Source of the DNA: Oegoconia quadripuncta
Taxonomy: Eukaryota; Arthropoda; Insecta; Lepidoptera; Autostichidae
Reading direction: 5' to 3'
DNA length: 64,000 nt
Assembly: GCA_949316235.1 (NCBI GenBank)
Contig: OX438747.1
Span: forward strand, 5,518,501-5,582,500
Part shown: piece by piece, positions 1 through 11,800 of the stretch
Position numbering within the stretch: the stretch's first letter is position 1
Layout of the letters: every line of letters starts with the position of its first letter
Position numbers and translations under genes: made by a program
The notes under the pieces: model-generated
The model's input: only the letters and a program-made list of their open reading frames with translations
What the model was told of the DNA's origin: nothing
Databases searched by the model: none

Positions 1-32
1 ACATTCATGAAAATTATTGCCTGTTAATATAA

Positions 33-40
33 TATAAAAA
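33..40 (+). promoter_or_regulatory. possible TATA box of astacin gene 1
   Basis: TATAAAAA lies about 110 bases before the start codon at 144. The spacing allows a TSS near 60-70 and a short 5' leader. The surrounding DNA is AT-rich, so a chance match is possible. Confidence 0.4.
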
Positions 41-143
41 GAAGAAGATAGTTTGGGGAACTGTTGGGTAACTTCTGTCGTTGACTATACCTACGTCAGG
101 GGTATTAAAATTTCTTTTAGTATATTTATTGATTAAATTAACC

Positions 144-3100
144 ATGTTAAAGTTGCTTCTCGTTGTGGTTTGTTTGGGACTGGGGGTTGGGACTGCGTCC
201 GTGATGAGATCCAAGGAAGAAGTTGAAGGATTTAGACGATACTTGGAAAGAGCTAAACCCAGTAAGTTCAACCTTATTTCGTCATAATTATACAGGAGGT
301 AAATGTAAGTTCTTTAGACCTTAAATCAGGTATCATTATTTGAGTACATTTCGTTAAACCCAGAAATTGTATAAAAAATTTACAAAACGTTTTTATAAAA
401 AAATACAAATGAAATTGCATTAAAATTATAAAACTAAAAATAAAACTTACGATACAAACATTTTCTGGGTTTTAGGTTTAAACCTAAATTAGGCCTTAAG
501 GCCTAAAAGTACTTAAATTTACACCCTGTATGGGTAATTGACTGTGTTACATGTTACAACTATTAATAACTTCTACTCTTTCTATTATGTATTTATGTAG
601 AATTATTATAATCTTTCTAGTAATTTGTGGGCACAAGTTATTGAAAGGGCGTACCACGAAAAGCTTTCCGAAAGTTGTTGTCTGGTCACACTTCGTTTTT
701 CGTTCTTCGATCATGTTAAGAAATTTCTGTTTTTTTTTTTTGATTTTCTTAAAAATTAAAAGATCTTATTTTCATAGGATGCAAATGATCACTTGAAATC
801 ACCAGTATTGTGGTGATAGAGGATCATTCCAAGACAGTTAAGGCCTTTATAGCTATACACTGTAATCTTTTATTTACCCGAGAAAATTTGGCAGTTGACT
901 TTAGATCAACATTATTATTATTAAGAGCCCATAATGCCCCACTGCTCGGCAAAGGTCTCCCTCATCAGTTAGATCAACATACATAACAAAATTTACTATG
1001 GTCACATTTTGAATGAGAGATGAAATTGTAGGAAAGAGCCGCACCTTTTGAAAATTTTAGAGTAACAAAAAAATATTTACATTGATGCGATATAAATCTG
1101 TCTCTGTTGCACCACAGATAATGCCGACCTCCTCGACGATGCAATGGCATCTAACCCAACTGCTAAGGCATGGGAGAATAGTGGGAAGTACGAAGGGGAT
1201 ATACTGCTTAACGACGACCAGATCGAGAGGATGGTGGACAACTACTCGGGGAAGAGGAGCGCATTGATCTGGCCGCAGGTCAGATGGCCGCAAGCCACTG
1301 TCATCTGGGAATTCGCTCCTGGACATTTCAGTGATTATTTTCCTTAGTTTTCAACAGCAACATCCTAACCTAATCCTACAATATCTGTTTGTCTACCAAC
1401 TTAAGTTTTTAGATTCTATGTAACCGCCTCCGTGGCTCAATGTAAACAACATTGGGTTTACGATTTCGCGGGTTCGATCGGGGTACATGTTTAAGTACTC
1501 GGTTTGGTTGGTGGTAGGGCATTTTAAATGTCCGCCTGGCTATCACCATCTTATCTAAATCTGCCGCCAAGCAGCAATGTTAATAGCATTGTTGTGTTCT
1601 GGTTGTCAGAGATAAGATAGCCAGTCCCCCAAATGTATTGCGGTTTCCGGGTCAGTACCCTTCCACCTTCGACCTCATCTTCACTTAACATCAGGGGTGA
1701 TTGAGGTCAAGGACCAACCCGTTGTGCATAAAAAAAAATGTTGATATGACCAAGGGCGGATCAAAACTTCGAGTCAATCACGTGTTTATATAAGGCCAGC
1801 CATCATACTAAGTAAATATATATTGTAAATTGTTTCTACAAATGAACCTTATCTACCATAATTAAAAAATATTACTAAATATAATGACCCTCGGTTGAAT
1901 TTGTGCACACAAGAACATCATAAAGCTGTCCTTGTATACAGAGGCTTGCGAGTCCAGCTCGAACTAGGTCGATTTTTTTTTTTTTTTTATAGGGAAGCTT
2001 GAGTTATTATGTATGACACACCCTCGCTTCTCCAAGCAGCTCACCTGGTGTAACATCACTATATCTAACTTAGGTACTAAGGTCAAAGTCGAAAAGCTTT
2101 ATTTTGTGCACCTACCCTACACTTAAATTAGTCAGAATTTACATGTTTTAAGCTGCTGCTTGGTCAAAACGCAATTTTCCCCTGAGAAGAACAAGCAACA
2201 AACTCGAGGGGTTGCTCTTTCAAAAGCAGGTTTTTAATATTACAAAAAGGTTTTATATTTCATTATTGATTGTGACATAACTTGGTATGCGAACGAGCTG
2301 GTGATGTCTGTGAAGAGAGTGTTCAATATTATACTTTACAAAAGATAAAGAAGTAATGAAATGTCTTGATTGTTAAATATATATTTATATGCTGGTACGT
2401 TATAACGAGTATGAATAAAATAAACAAACGACTTGTTTGGTGTAGTGGTTAGGAACTCTTACAGCTATACCAAAAGGTCGCGGGTTCGAACCCGCTGGGG
2501 GCATATGTTTGTATGATGAATACGGACATGTGTTCCAGAATTATGGATGTTTTACATTTATATATGTAATTATTTACAAAAAAAATGTATTAGTGTAGTT
2601 TATCAACCATTTTTATTTATATATTATGAATACAATTACTTTATCCATATATTATGAATACAAGCCTAGTTGCTTAGTGTGGAACTAGATAGCGCTGTCT
2701 GTGTATGTGCAAATATATTTATTATTATTATTTAATATAAAATCGTCATTTACCACCAAATATGGTTTACATGTTTGGTGGTAAATAAGATGGTGGTACC
2801 GGGGTCCGGGAAGTGAAAAAAGCAAGCAAAACATTTACACTTAGGCATTTAATGGAGTAGCAATTCAATCATCATATAGGTACGCGGATAATATCAAGAT
2901 AGATAATAATATAAAGAGGTACTTATAACGCTTGAGCCATGGGGACTAGGTGCTCATATTCTTTTTAGGGAGTTATCTGAGCCTCTGGTTGTTGCACCGA
3001 ACGATCAGAGGGGATATGACATTGGAAAAAGAATCAGTCAGTAAGACTGTATAGTAAATACAGCGAGGCAATGCGGCCAGCCTTCTGAGTACGAGTCCAC

Positions 3101-6100
3101 CGACCTAGGCCTTGGGGCCAGGTAAAAAAATATAATATTGAACACTCTCTTCACAGGCATCACCAGCTCGTTCTCATGCCGGGCTATGTCACAATCACAA
3201 TTAATAATGAAATATAAAACCTTGTGGTAACTTTTTAAAACAAATATAATAACCATTCCCACTACCGTATCATACTTATAAATAAAAATATAAAGACTTA
3301 AAAAAGGTACTTATTATATGTATTATTAGGTTATTTTTCTGACTTGCCCCCTTAGACAAGTGCTATTCGTTTCCATATTTAGAAACGCTAATGCTTCAAC
3401 TCTTGCAGCTAATTGGCTGTCAAATGTTCGCGATTTGTTCGCGAAATCGACTGCGAGTAATGAAGCGATAGAGTTTGGCGTTATAGAATACCGTTTGGCA
3501 CTATCTACAAACCCTGTTACATTACCTACCTGTTACGTTTCCAGGTGCCGCACAACGCGACGCCATAATCAACGGTTATCGTGATATCGAAGCGAATACC
3601 TGCGTAAGGTTCCGGCAGCGAACCACCGAAAGCAACTTTGTGCGCGTAACGGTAAACGCTTTCAATTCTATTTTGATCTATTACAATACAATACAAATAC
3701 ACTTTATTGCACATAAAGGAGAATATTTTACCATTCCCTCAGGTTCATGTTCGTCCCTTAGGCCAGCGGCCTGCATTTACGAGGAATTTAACGTCCTCTG
3801 ACAGATATGATCCCCCCGAAATTTATTTCTAGTTTGGACTGACACTTGCAATGCAATGCAAATGCAATGTGTATGTCAGCCCCTCCGCCCATCAGAATTT
3901 CCTTCTATATAATAGTATACGTACGCACATAAGTAAGTGCCTTAGTTTATTCAACAAATGACATTGAAGCCAACCTTTGCTTCAGAACTACCAAGATGGC
4001 TGCTATGCCCACGTCGGTTTCTGGGTGAACTTCGGCGTCCACACACTGAACCTCGCCAATGGATGCTTCAACCACTTCATCATCATCCACGAATGGATGC
4101 ACGTGGTCGGTCTAATGCACATGCACCAGACTTATTCGAGGTATAACTACATATGGATCAATTGGAATAACATCCAACAAGGTAAGTGTTCTCCTGTATA
4201 TGCAACTTTTCCGTGTCACCGTTGTAGTCTGTACTTAAAATAAAAACTTCCTTTTTGATGTATCTACGACCGTCAGACCACCATTTCATGTCTGATCTTT
4301 AATTTTTATAAAACATAACATGGCGCAGTCGGTAGGATGATAAGTGAAGATGATGAAAGGAAACACGCGCTATCTTGTAACGCGCTATATAGTTATCTTG
4401 GATACCGATATCTTTAAAAATACAATGTTCAGAGTGCTAGTGAAATTACAGGCTCAGAGGCATTCTTCTTATACCTCAGGGTGGCAACACATCTATGACA
4501 TCTAGGTATTTAAAGTCGAAGTAAAGGTCATATCATCGGGATGTTACTGATGTCATAAGTAATAATAACAATCACTTTTTATCAGGTGATAAAAAGTGAA
4601 TGGCTCGTTTGTCATAAGCTTATATCTATTTTTAAATTCTAGTAATTCTACTAGTATTACAAGAGCTCATATGATGCTATGGTGGTATTTGTATAGTAAT
4701 TTAGTAACAGTAACTATTCATATTTATGTTATACCTCTATTATAAATATTTATTCATTATCTTTTTTGTCACGCTCACACACTGTACTCCTTTTACTCAT
4801 AGTTACATTACAATTAATAAATAAATATCCTTACACACACACACAGCGCCATCTAGTTCCACAGTAAGCAACTATAGGCTTGTGTTGTGGGTACCAGATG
4901 GTTGATATACTACATAAATACATTTTTTTTTTAGTAAATAAATGCTTATTATAAATGAAAACATCCATAACTCGGGTACACATGTCCGTATTCATCACAC
5001 AAATATATGCCCCTAGCGGGATTCGAACCAGCGACCATTTAGTATAGTGGTTAGAGTTTCTAACCACTACACCAAACAGGTCGTCAACAACAATGACACA
5101 ATACTTTCCTGCTACATAACAAGCACATTATTATTAGTACACACTCTTTTTACACATGGATTTCCTCTCCCAGGGTGAGAAGGAAGAACAGCGCCCAGTT
5201 CCTGGAGCTGAGCATATTGCTGAGTCCCACTCCACTACCACAGTGGCACTCAAAATTTGTTGTGTTTATCTTTATATGTTTTGTAGTTTGTTCTTTTTAA
5301 TGATTTATTTGCTAAGTTTGTTTTGTACATTTAGTGTGTGCCCACTTGTAGCGAATAAACTGTTTTCTTGCTTTCTTTCTTAATATGAGTAGTTCCATGG
5401 ACTAGACTAATCTACAAACACACCAACTAACATGCACTAGATTCTATACCTATTCACTTACTTAATCAGAGGGCGGAGTGTGAGTTTTGTTTCGACTTAA
5501 CTTTACTACCGCGTTCACGTTTACGTGACGATTTGTATGAAGATATGTGCAGCGCCTCTAGCGGATAGTTTGCAAAAGGATTTTTTTCATAGATACTTTT
5601 TGCGTAAACGCGAACGCGATGGTAATGGAAAAACGAGAAAAAACTCGCACTTCGCACACTGTACTTAGGATATCACAGATTAAAATAGATACAAAATGAA
5701 TTATTTGTCCGCAGGCTTGGAGTACGCGTTCGACTTAAATCCAAACACGGAAGTGACCATGTTGAACACACCTTACGAGTACGCCAGCAACTTGCACTAC
5801 GACGCGTTTGCGTTCAGCTGGAATGGACAGCCGACTATCGGCGCTAGATTTGTATATGCCATTTTATATATTATATTATATACACATCACCCATTGGTCA
5901 TTAGAGAATATGCTGTAATTGCATTAGTAAGGCAAAGTCAGCAACGAGAGTAATATGGTACACAAGTAGGTAACTATAACTACAGATAGCGATCCCGAAA
6001 CGGAAAAGCGATTTAAGTAGAGTTGAAAGTCAGTGCCGTTGTTCTTTTTTTTTATGCACAACAACACTCAATCACACCTGATGTTAAGTGAAGATGAGAT

Positions 6101-7139
6101 CAAGGTGGAAGCGTACTGAACCGGAAACCCCTACACATTTGGAGGACTGGCTATCTTATCTCTGACAACCGGAACACAACAATGCTATTAATATTATGTT
6201 CCCTTGGAATCGACTAAAGTGCATGATCACTTTGAATATAAAGTCGCTAAATGTATCAAGTTATGTTTTTAATATAGATCTGTCAATTATAACTGTAAAT
6301 TGTTGTCATGCTTATTATGTAGTGCCACTAATATTATTTAAATGCCAAGTGATTAGATGTTCGTTTGTTTATTTTTTGGCTGAAATGTGGCACACAAGTA
6401 GCAAATATCCTAGAAAAAGACATACAGGATTCTTGTTATCTCTGTAATAAGGTTCCCAGTGGAAAACTTTCGATTACTGAATAAGAAATTTCACGGTAAA
6501 AGTCAAAGTATAGAACAAAGTCGCGAGCGAAAAGTCATATAAGTACACTTATACCATACTATTACCTATTCTGTGCTTATACATACACTCATAAATACAC
6601 ACATACACGCACATATAACGTTTTTGGTGTGAGTCTTTGATAGCCTAGTATTACGTTGTTTTCAATTGGAGGCAGTCGAGGTTGACTGTCCGCAATGGCC
6701 ACTGGTCTGACATAAAAATTAAAAAAAAAAGCGCTGGGACCGCATGGTGGATTATGGCCCATAACTTCTCCGAATAAAAGGGGGTTGTACTCTAACAGCG
6801 AGGACGTGTAAGGCTAATGATGGTAATAAATAAATGATAACATTTATAATTATTTAAACAAAGGAAAACCTTCAATATTACAGCAAAGAATAAAGTTGTA
6901 TACTCTCAAAATATTCAAAATACTCGTAGGTATGTACGATATTTGGAAAAATCAGTTTCTAATAACAAAAATATTCACAGGACACTGGAGGTAACATGGG
7001 ACAGTTGCAGTTCGTGACCGGATGGGATTGGGTTAGAGTGAGACGCATGTACAACTGCCCAGGCGCATGGAGCGACCAGCTGAGAGAGGAAGATGCTAAC
7101 AAACCAGCCGAAATGGTTCTTAATCGAGAACGAAATTAA
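144..7139 (+). CDS. astacin-family zinc metalloprotease (M12A), secreted, gene 1
   Basis: Six exons join with matching phases: 144-261, 1118-1330, 3545-3651, 3986-4181, 5715-5851, 6981-7139 (930 nt, 309 aa, TAA stop). Residues 1-18 are a hydrophobic signal peptide. A propeptide follows to about residue 86, where GKR precedes the mature domain. The zinc site HEWMHVVGLMH is at residues 181-191: ligands H181, H185 and H191, catalytic base E182. Four cysteines (130, 152, 173, 283) have astacin disulfide spacing. The Met-turn reads SNLHY (236-240), with Leu replacing the usual Met; the Tyr is kept. The Glu that often follows the third His is Met here. A short charged tail (about residues 288-309) follows the domain and is absent from gene 2. 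Introns hold SINEs, a MITE and LINE tails. Expected role: secreted proteolysis (hatching, gut or reproductive fluid cannot be told apart). The family call is firm; the substrate is unknown. Confidence 0.9.
262..1117. other. gene 1 intron 1
   Basis: AT-rich intron with donor GTAAGT and acceptor CACAG. It holds a short fragment at about 920-975 resembling a common lepidopteran LINE remnant (CCCACTGCTCGGCAAAGG) and a small palindromic stretch near 470-505. Nothing coding was seen. Confidence 0.6.
1422..1738 (+). mobile_element. tRNA-related SINE, family C, full length
   Basis: It begins with a tRNA-like head (TGGCTCAATG as box A, GGGTTCGATC as box B). The body contains TGTCCGCCTGGCTA and GATAAGATAGCCAGTCCCCC, and the end is an A-rich run. 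The same body recurs at seven other places in this window. Confidence 0.8.
2240..3225. repeat. inverted repeat pair with ~90-bp arms
   Basis: The left arm (about 2240-2335) and the reverse complement of the right arm (about 3130-3225) share GAACGAGCTGGTGATG and GTGAAGAGAGTGTTCAATAT with few differences. The pair encloses about 0.8 kb that includes a SINE. It may be the two ends of a TIR element or two opposed copies of one repeat. Confidence 0.6.
2428..2735 (+). mobile_element. tRNA-derived SINE, family A
   Basis: Head has box A (TTTGGTGTAGTGGTTAG) and box B (GGGTTCGAACCC), then ATGTTTGTATGATGAATACG and a tail with TGTGGAACTAGATAGCGC ending in ATT repeats. Confidence 0.8.
3680..3810 (-). mobile_element. 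non-LTR retrotransposon 3' tail fragment
   Basis: On the minus strand this reads as a retroelement 3' end with an AATAAA-type signal (plus strand ATACACTTTATTGCACAT). Related tails occur at 42303-42440 and 43660-43800. It fills much of intron 3. Confidence 0.5.
4572..4599. repeat. perfect hairpin, 13-bp arms, 2-nt loop
   Basis: TCACTTTTTATCA at 4572-4584, then GG, then its exact reverse complement at 4587-4599. Confidence 0.9.
4818..5087 (-). mobile_element. tRNA-derived SINE, family A (minus)
   Basis: Reverse complement shows the head GACGACCTGTTTGGTGTAG near 5087, a box B-like GGTTCGAATCC, the ATGAATACGGACATGTG core and a tail with CTAGATGGCGCTGTGTGTG. Confidence 0.8.
5255..5395 (+). mobile_element. 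LINE-like 3' UTR with simple-repeat tail
   Basis: A T-rich stretch ends in GCGAATAAACTG followed by a CTTT-type tail, the usual form of a moth non-LTR 3' end. No clear reverse-transcriptase coding remains upstream. Confidence 0.4.
5467..5661 (+). mobile_element. palindromic MITE, family D
   Basis: Begins CAGAGGGCGGAGTGTGAG and ends CTTCGCACACTG. The two ~60-bp halves pair as imperfect inverted repeats. Three more copies lie at 15901-16096, 18309-18504 and 47931-48126. The flanking 8-mers TACTTAAT and TACTTAGG match at 6 of 8 positions. Confidence 0.8.
6042..6196 (-). mobile_element. SINE family C, 3' half only (minus)
   Basis: Reverse complement of the family C 3' half: GTTAATAGCATTGTTGTG-type sequence through to the A-rich tail. 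The tRNA-like head is missing. Confidence 0.7.
6630..6830 (+). mobile_element. 5S-associated SINE fragment (body and tail)
   Basis: Contains TTGTTTTCAATTGGAGGCAG and a tail with GCATGGTGGATTATGGCCCA and GGACGTGTAAGGCTAATGAT, matching copies at 37757-38000 and 55313-55757. The 5S-like head is absent here. Confidence 0.65.
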
Positions 7140-7191
7140 TTTGAAGAACCTAGCCTAGATATTATCGAGTTGTGTCTAATATATTTTGTAT

Positions 7192-7197
7192 AATAAA
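7192..7197 (+). terminator. poly(A) signal of astacin gene 1
   Basis: AATAAA, 53 bases after the TAA stop; gives a short 3' UTR. Confidence 0.75.
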
Positions 7198-7759
7198 GAA
7201 TTGGGCAACCAGCTAATTTCTTTGAAAGTATATTTCTTAGATTAGAAAAAAAAGAAAGACCTATAACATAAATTGACGCCATTTTTCTAAATGTGTGGAA
7301 GAATCTTAATATAATTTACCTTTAACATCGAATATAAATTTGCTGTGGCATAAAAGCGTGATCATTATTTATTATAAATATTAAAGAAATAATTTCTAAA
7401 TATAATTCACTTCAGATGAATTGCTAATTCAGCCTTATTAGACCCTCTGATGTCTGCTAGATCTAAATATACAATCAATAACCAGAACGTGATGCTAGAA
7501 TACAAAGCGGAATTCAGCTATTTCGGTAATATCAAGAAATTGTGCTTAAAGAGTGCCAAATAGTGCCCAAAGGAAAAAACTAGTGCCACTGTAATTTTAG
7601 AGTTATTCAATATTTTAAGAGAGCACTGCGGTGTTGTGGGAATCCTCATTTCTCTCAGGTAGAGACTGCTATACTTACGACTATAATTAGTCTACAAAAA
7701 AAAAAAAATAGTGCTACCGACATATACAAGTCCCGTAAATAGTTCTTAAAAAATAAAAA

Positions 7760-7930
7760 ACTTAGTTGTGTAACTGTAATTAGACGGGGTCGAATCTCAC
7801 TGGGGGCATAATGTTTGTATGATGAATACAGACATAATGTGTGTCCGAGTTATGAATGTTTTTATTTATTATATATGTATGCCTAGTCGCTTATTGTGGA
7901 AGTAGATTACACTTTGTGTATGTTCAAGGA
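7760..7930 (+). mobile_element. decayed SINE, family A fragment
   Basis: Box A is lost. What remains is a degenerate box B (GGGTCGAATCTC), GTTTGTATGATGAATACAG and part of the tail near 7890-7920. Confidence 0.6.
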
Positions 7931-8394
7931 TAAATGAAAATATTTTTGTGAAAAGGAGCATCGCAGACGACAAACTTTTTATCCGCCGGACCAAAAATAC
8001 AGAATGGACAGTTTTTTCTGTGATGGTGGAGTGGTAATTTATGCAATAATGCACACTGAGACAAAAAGTCCGATGCGATTCCGTGAACAAAACATGTGAA
8101 ATTTGAAACTGTCGGATACCAAATCGAATGGGAGGCGTTCTCCTAGTAAGGTAAAGCACAGTAATAATATATTTTCGTCGTCTAAAAAATAAAAACAAAA
8201 GAGGAAAAAATGTTTCTTAGTGGAATGCATTTCAGAATGTCTCATGTGTTATGAATAATTGCATTTTTAAATTTTTTATATTGTCTGTGTTTTATAAGCA
8301 GTACTGCATTACCCCCTTCGATGTTCCACGCCATTTAAATTAACACTTTGTAAATGCGGACTGGTATCTCTTTGCCATTATCACCACACACATA

Positions 8395-8480
8395 TCAACA
8401 GCCTGTTCAGTCCACTGTTGGACACCAGCCTCTCCCATAGCATGATTGGCATCACATTCTGTGGAAGGATTGGCAGGGTG
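8395..8480. mobile_element. short LINE-like fragment
   Basis: GTCCACTGTTGGACACCAGC followed by CTCTCCCATAGC resembles a scrap common in lepidopteran LINEs. Orientation and family are unclear. Confidence 0.3.
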
Positions 8481-8880
8481 GCGATCACAGTTTTTGAGAA
8501 CTCTGCAACCAATGACGCTGCTATCCATCACTAGTCAATCTATTTGAGGTACTTTGAGCGCTTTAACTTCTTGAGGTTGTAGCAAAGTCAAGATTGGAAC
8601 AAAATAAAAAATATGCATTTTACGAATCGTTTGACATCCACGTCACACTCCTTATTCTTAATTAATATCACTAGATATTAATTAAATTTGTAATTAAACT
8701 CAATCCACTAAATAAACTCTATCCAGTTATTCAAAAAAAATATAGGTGTTCAAACAGTTTTAAAAAATGGACAAGATCAGCACAGAATAATTATCGTCAA
8801 ATAGAATCTTTCACATTTCAAATAAAACATCGAAAATTGCGGTACTAAATAAGTTATTATTATTTAATTATTTGAATCGT

Positions 8881-11800
8881 TCAGTCCCAAGCGCCTGGGC
8901 AGTTGTAATGCCTGTTGATGCGCAACCAGTCCTTTTCGGTGATGAATTCGCGCTGGCCCATGACTCCCTCATGTTCCTGGAATATAACAAGATCGATTTC
9001 AAATGATAGACAATAAAATATAGCTTCATCATCGCTAAATGTCTATCCCCTGTTAAGAATTTCCACTTAGCAGTTACCATCTTCAGGTCACCTATCTGGA
9101 CGGGGTCATATCTTTCGACGTTGTGTCCACTGGTTCGAAGTCTTTCGCTACGCGAGAACTTGTATTCCCCAACCAGTTCGACAAGCGATATGGCCTGCCC
9201 ATTGCCATTTCAACTTAATAAAAGCTATATCGGTCGCCCCGGATATTTGGCCACTGAGCGACTTGGTAAGGTTAGTTCAATTTTCCCATAGCATAACCGA
9301 ACCAGCCTCTACTCCCTCTCAAGATCTGTACAGCTATCAGAATGAACAGCGGGAGAGCTAAATGTCACCAAGTGAAGGTAAATGTTATAGCTGTAGCACC
9401 TCATATGATATGAGCATGTTACTTCAAGATAGAGGCCTCATTACTCAAGAGTGAGCTGATTTGTGTGCCTTTACACATCCGATTACATTTCTGGCCTGCA
9501 GGCACAATGTTTTTCAATAATAACCTCGTACGTTTTAGTTTCCTTAAGCATTAGTTTCTAATTCCAATCTTTCCAAAGGTTTAAATGTTTCAAAGGTAAT
9601 GAAAGTACATCAATGCTTTACAAAACCGGTCCAGGAATGCTCCTGGAGTCTGGTAATAGTCGAGTAAGACTCACCTGAAGAGCGATGATAGTAGGCTCGC
9701 CATTAACGGTGAAGGCGAACGGTCCATAGTGCAAGCAGCTCACATAGTCATAGGGAAGGCCCAAGTTTGAAACCAGGTCAGATGTGTAGATGGCGAAGTT
9801 GTTCTCAGTACCTGTATTAAAGTTGGACCCAATTAGCTATAATTACATTTATCAGCTATAATTATGTTTACTGATCGTCTATATGCTCTTCATGAGTTCT
9901 CCAATACACAATTTTCAAAAAGCGTTACCACCTAATCTCTGTCTTTGACTGTATAAGTAGGTATACTGTTGGAAGTACTATATCTCTTAAGTACATATGT
10001 TTAGGTATTATGTAATAAAAGTAAGACAGACGTTGATGTGTGGATCATTCACCCGAAAGACAATAATGGCGAAATTTTTAGTTTGCAGCATCATTGGACT
10101 TTTACATAATCAGCTTGCGTTCCTAAGCCCTGCTTTCCGTACCAAAACCACTTTCACTATACAGCTCCCTTAATCTACAAACAGCATGCAGTAATAGGGG
10201 AGCACACCTATTGTATATGAAGAAATTAAAAAACCAGCACCACGTGTAGGCAAACTAACCAGGGATCAGATTCTCCTCGACAATCCTGACGTAGTTGTCG
10301 CGGTCATAGGTGGACTGCATGTGGAGGAAGCCAAGGATGTGCATCCATTCGTGAACGATAGTAGCATGACGGAAGCAGCCAACTCCTGGGGTGTTCCTAG
10401 CCAAGTTGAAGGTATGGACGCCACGGGACTGCCAGAAACCGACGTGGGCAAAGCAACCGCCAGATCCTCCCTGAAATAATGAAGAGTTAATATTAAAGTG
10501 ATAAGCTTACGCAGGATGTCTGGTTGAATGATGACAATATTGTATTGAGAGAATAATGTCACATCACTAGACATGCGTCCCATCATTTGCAATGTCACTT
10601 GTCGTTGTTTGTGTTTAAATTATTTGACCGCCTCCGTGGCTCAATGTGTTCGATCCCCAACGGGGTACATGCTCCAGAACTCGGTTTGGCTGGTGATAGG
10701 GCATTTTAAATGTCCGGCTGGCTAGATACCTTACCTTATCTAAGTCTGCCGCCAAACAGCAGTGTTAATAGCATTGTTGTGTTCCGGTTGTCAGTGATAA
10801 GATAGCCGGTCCCCCAAATAACATGGGGTTTCCAGGTCAGTACGCTTCCACTCCACAGATATCAGGTGTGACTGAAGTGCTAACCCGTTGTGCACATAAA
10901 CAAAAAAAATAATTAAATGTTGTTCTATTTTCCATTTGAAATTTTCGTTCCCACTAAAACCGTCATCGTGTTGAAGGGGTTACCAAGAATTATAGTTTAA
11001 TTAGTCAACTGAGTTATTGTTTTAATGTTTGCCTCTACAAGGTTTTACAAGTATTTCCATCAACACTATTGGTTCCCGGCAGAGTAGCAAGGACCAACGC
11101 ATCCCTGACTACTGATACCTATTTGGTGTGGTGAGTAGTGACTCTCTCTAGGGGTAAATGTTTGTATGATGAATACGAACTAGACACGGCATATTTGTTT
11201 GTATCTAGTATCCATAGTACAGGCTTTGCTTAGTTTGGGACTAAATGACTGGTGGTAAAAATGTTTGTCTTTCTGCATTTTCTGTCCTTGAGTGTCATAA
11301 AAGATGATCACATTAGCATAGACGACTGACGAACAGCAGTCGCGGTGCTACTTGCCCAGCAGCGTATTGACTCCTCCCATGCAAAGCAAGGCATCGACAT
11401 CACACCATAAAAGTATTATTTCTTGTAGTGGACATCTAATATACCGTTGATATTGTGTTATATAGGTAGAAACTTTACGTACAGTTAGTCGTACAAACAC
11501 GTTCTCTCCAGGCTCCCTGAGACGGAACTTGATGCAAGTGTGCTCCTCGATATCAGCGATACCGTCCATAATGGCAGCCGTCTGCAGAGGACCTGCAAGT
11601 GAAAACCTGGTCATTAATAGTCGCCTATCAGAGGATTAGGTGAAGCTCCGAAAGCATGTTTTGTATAAAATAATATGTATACAAAGAAAGTGAAGTGTTG
11701 AGATTTAGATTTGGCAAGAGTCTTTGGGTTTTCGCGGATAAACAAAGGTGAATTCAAAATGCTTGCCCTCAATATGACCATCGACAAACTCTTTAAACTG

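Larger units (their letters stand above)
1331..3544. other. gene 1 intron 2, repeat-filled
   Basis: The longest intron of the gene. It contains a SINE at 1422-1738, an inverted pair of roughly 90-bp arms (about 2240-2335 and 3130-3225) and a second SINE at 2428-2735. A pyrimidine tract and TTTCCAG end it at 3544. No other coding sequence is seen. Confidence 0.6.
4182..5714. other. gene 1 intron 4, repeat-rich
   Basis: Contains a perfect 13-bp-arm hairpin at 4572-4599, a minus-strand SINE at 4818-5087, a LINE-like 3' tail at 5255-5395 and a 195-bp palindromic MITE at 5467-5661. Ends in TCCGCAG. Confidence 0.6.
5852..6980. other. gene 1 intron 5
   Basis: Donor GTATAT, acceptor ATTCACAG. Holds a truncated family C SINE (6042-6196, minus) and a fragment of the 5S-associated SINE (about 6630-6830). 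Confidence 0.55.
7198..8880. other. intergenic space between the convergent astacin genes
   Basis: Contains a decayed family A SINE (about 7760-7930) and a short LINE-like fragment (about 8395-8480, with GTCCACTGTTGGACACCAGC). No conserved coding sequence was found. Confidence 0.55.
10471..11482. other. gene 2 intron 3, with two SINEs
   Basis: Between exons 11592-11483 and 10470-10260. Holds a family C SINE (10626-10911) and a truncated family B SINE (11115-11262). Confidence 0.6.

Noticed and set aside
1057..1326. Minus-strand open frame opposite astacin exon 2
   Set aside because: Shadow of the real plus-strand exon, whose phase and motif are clear.
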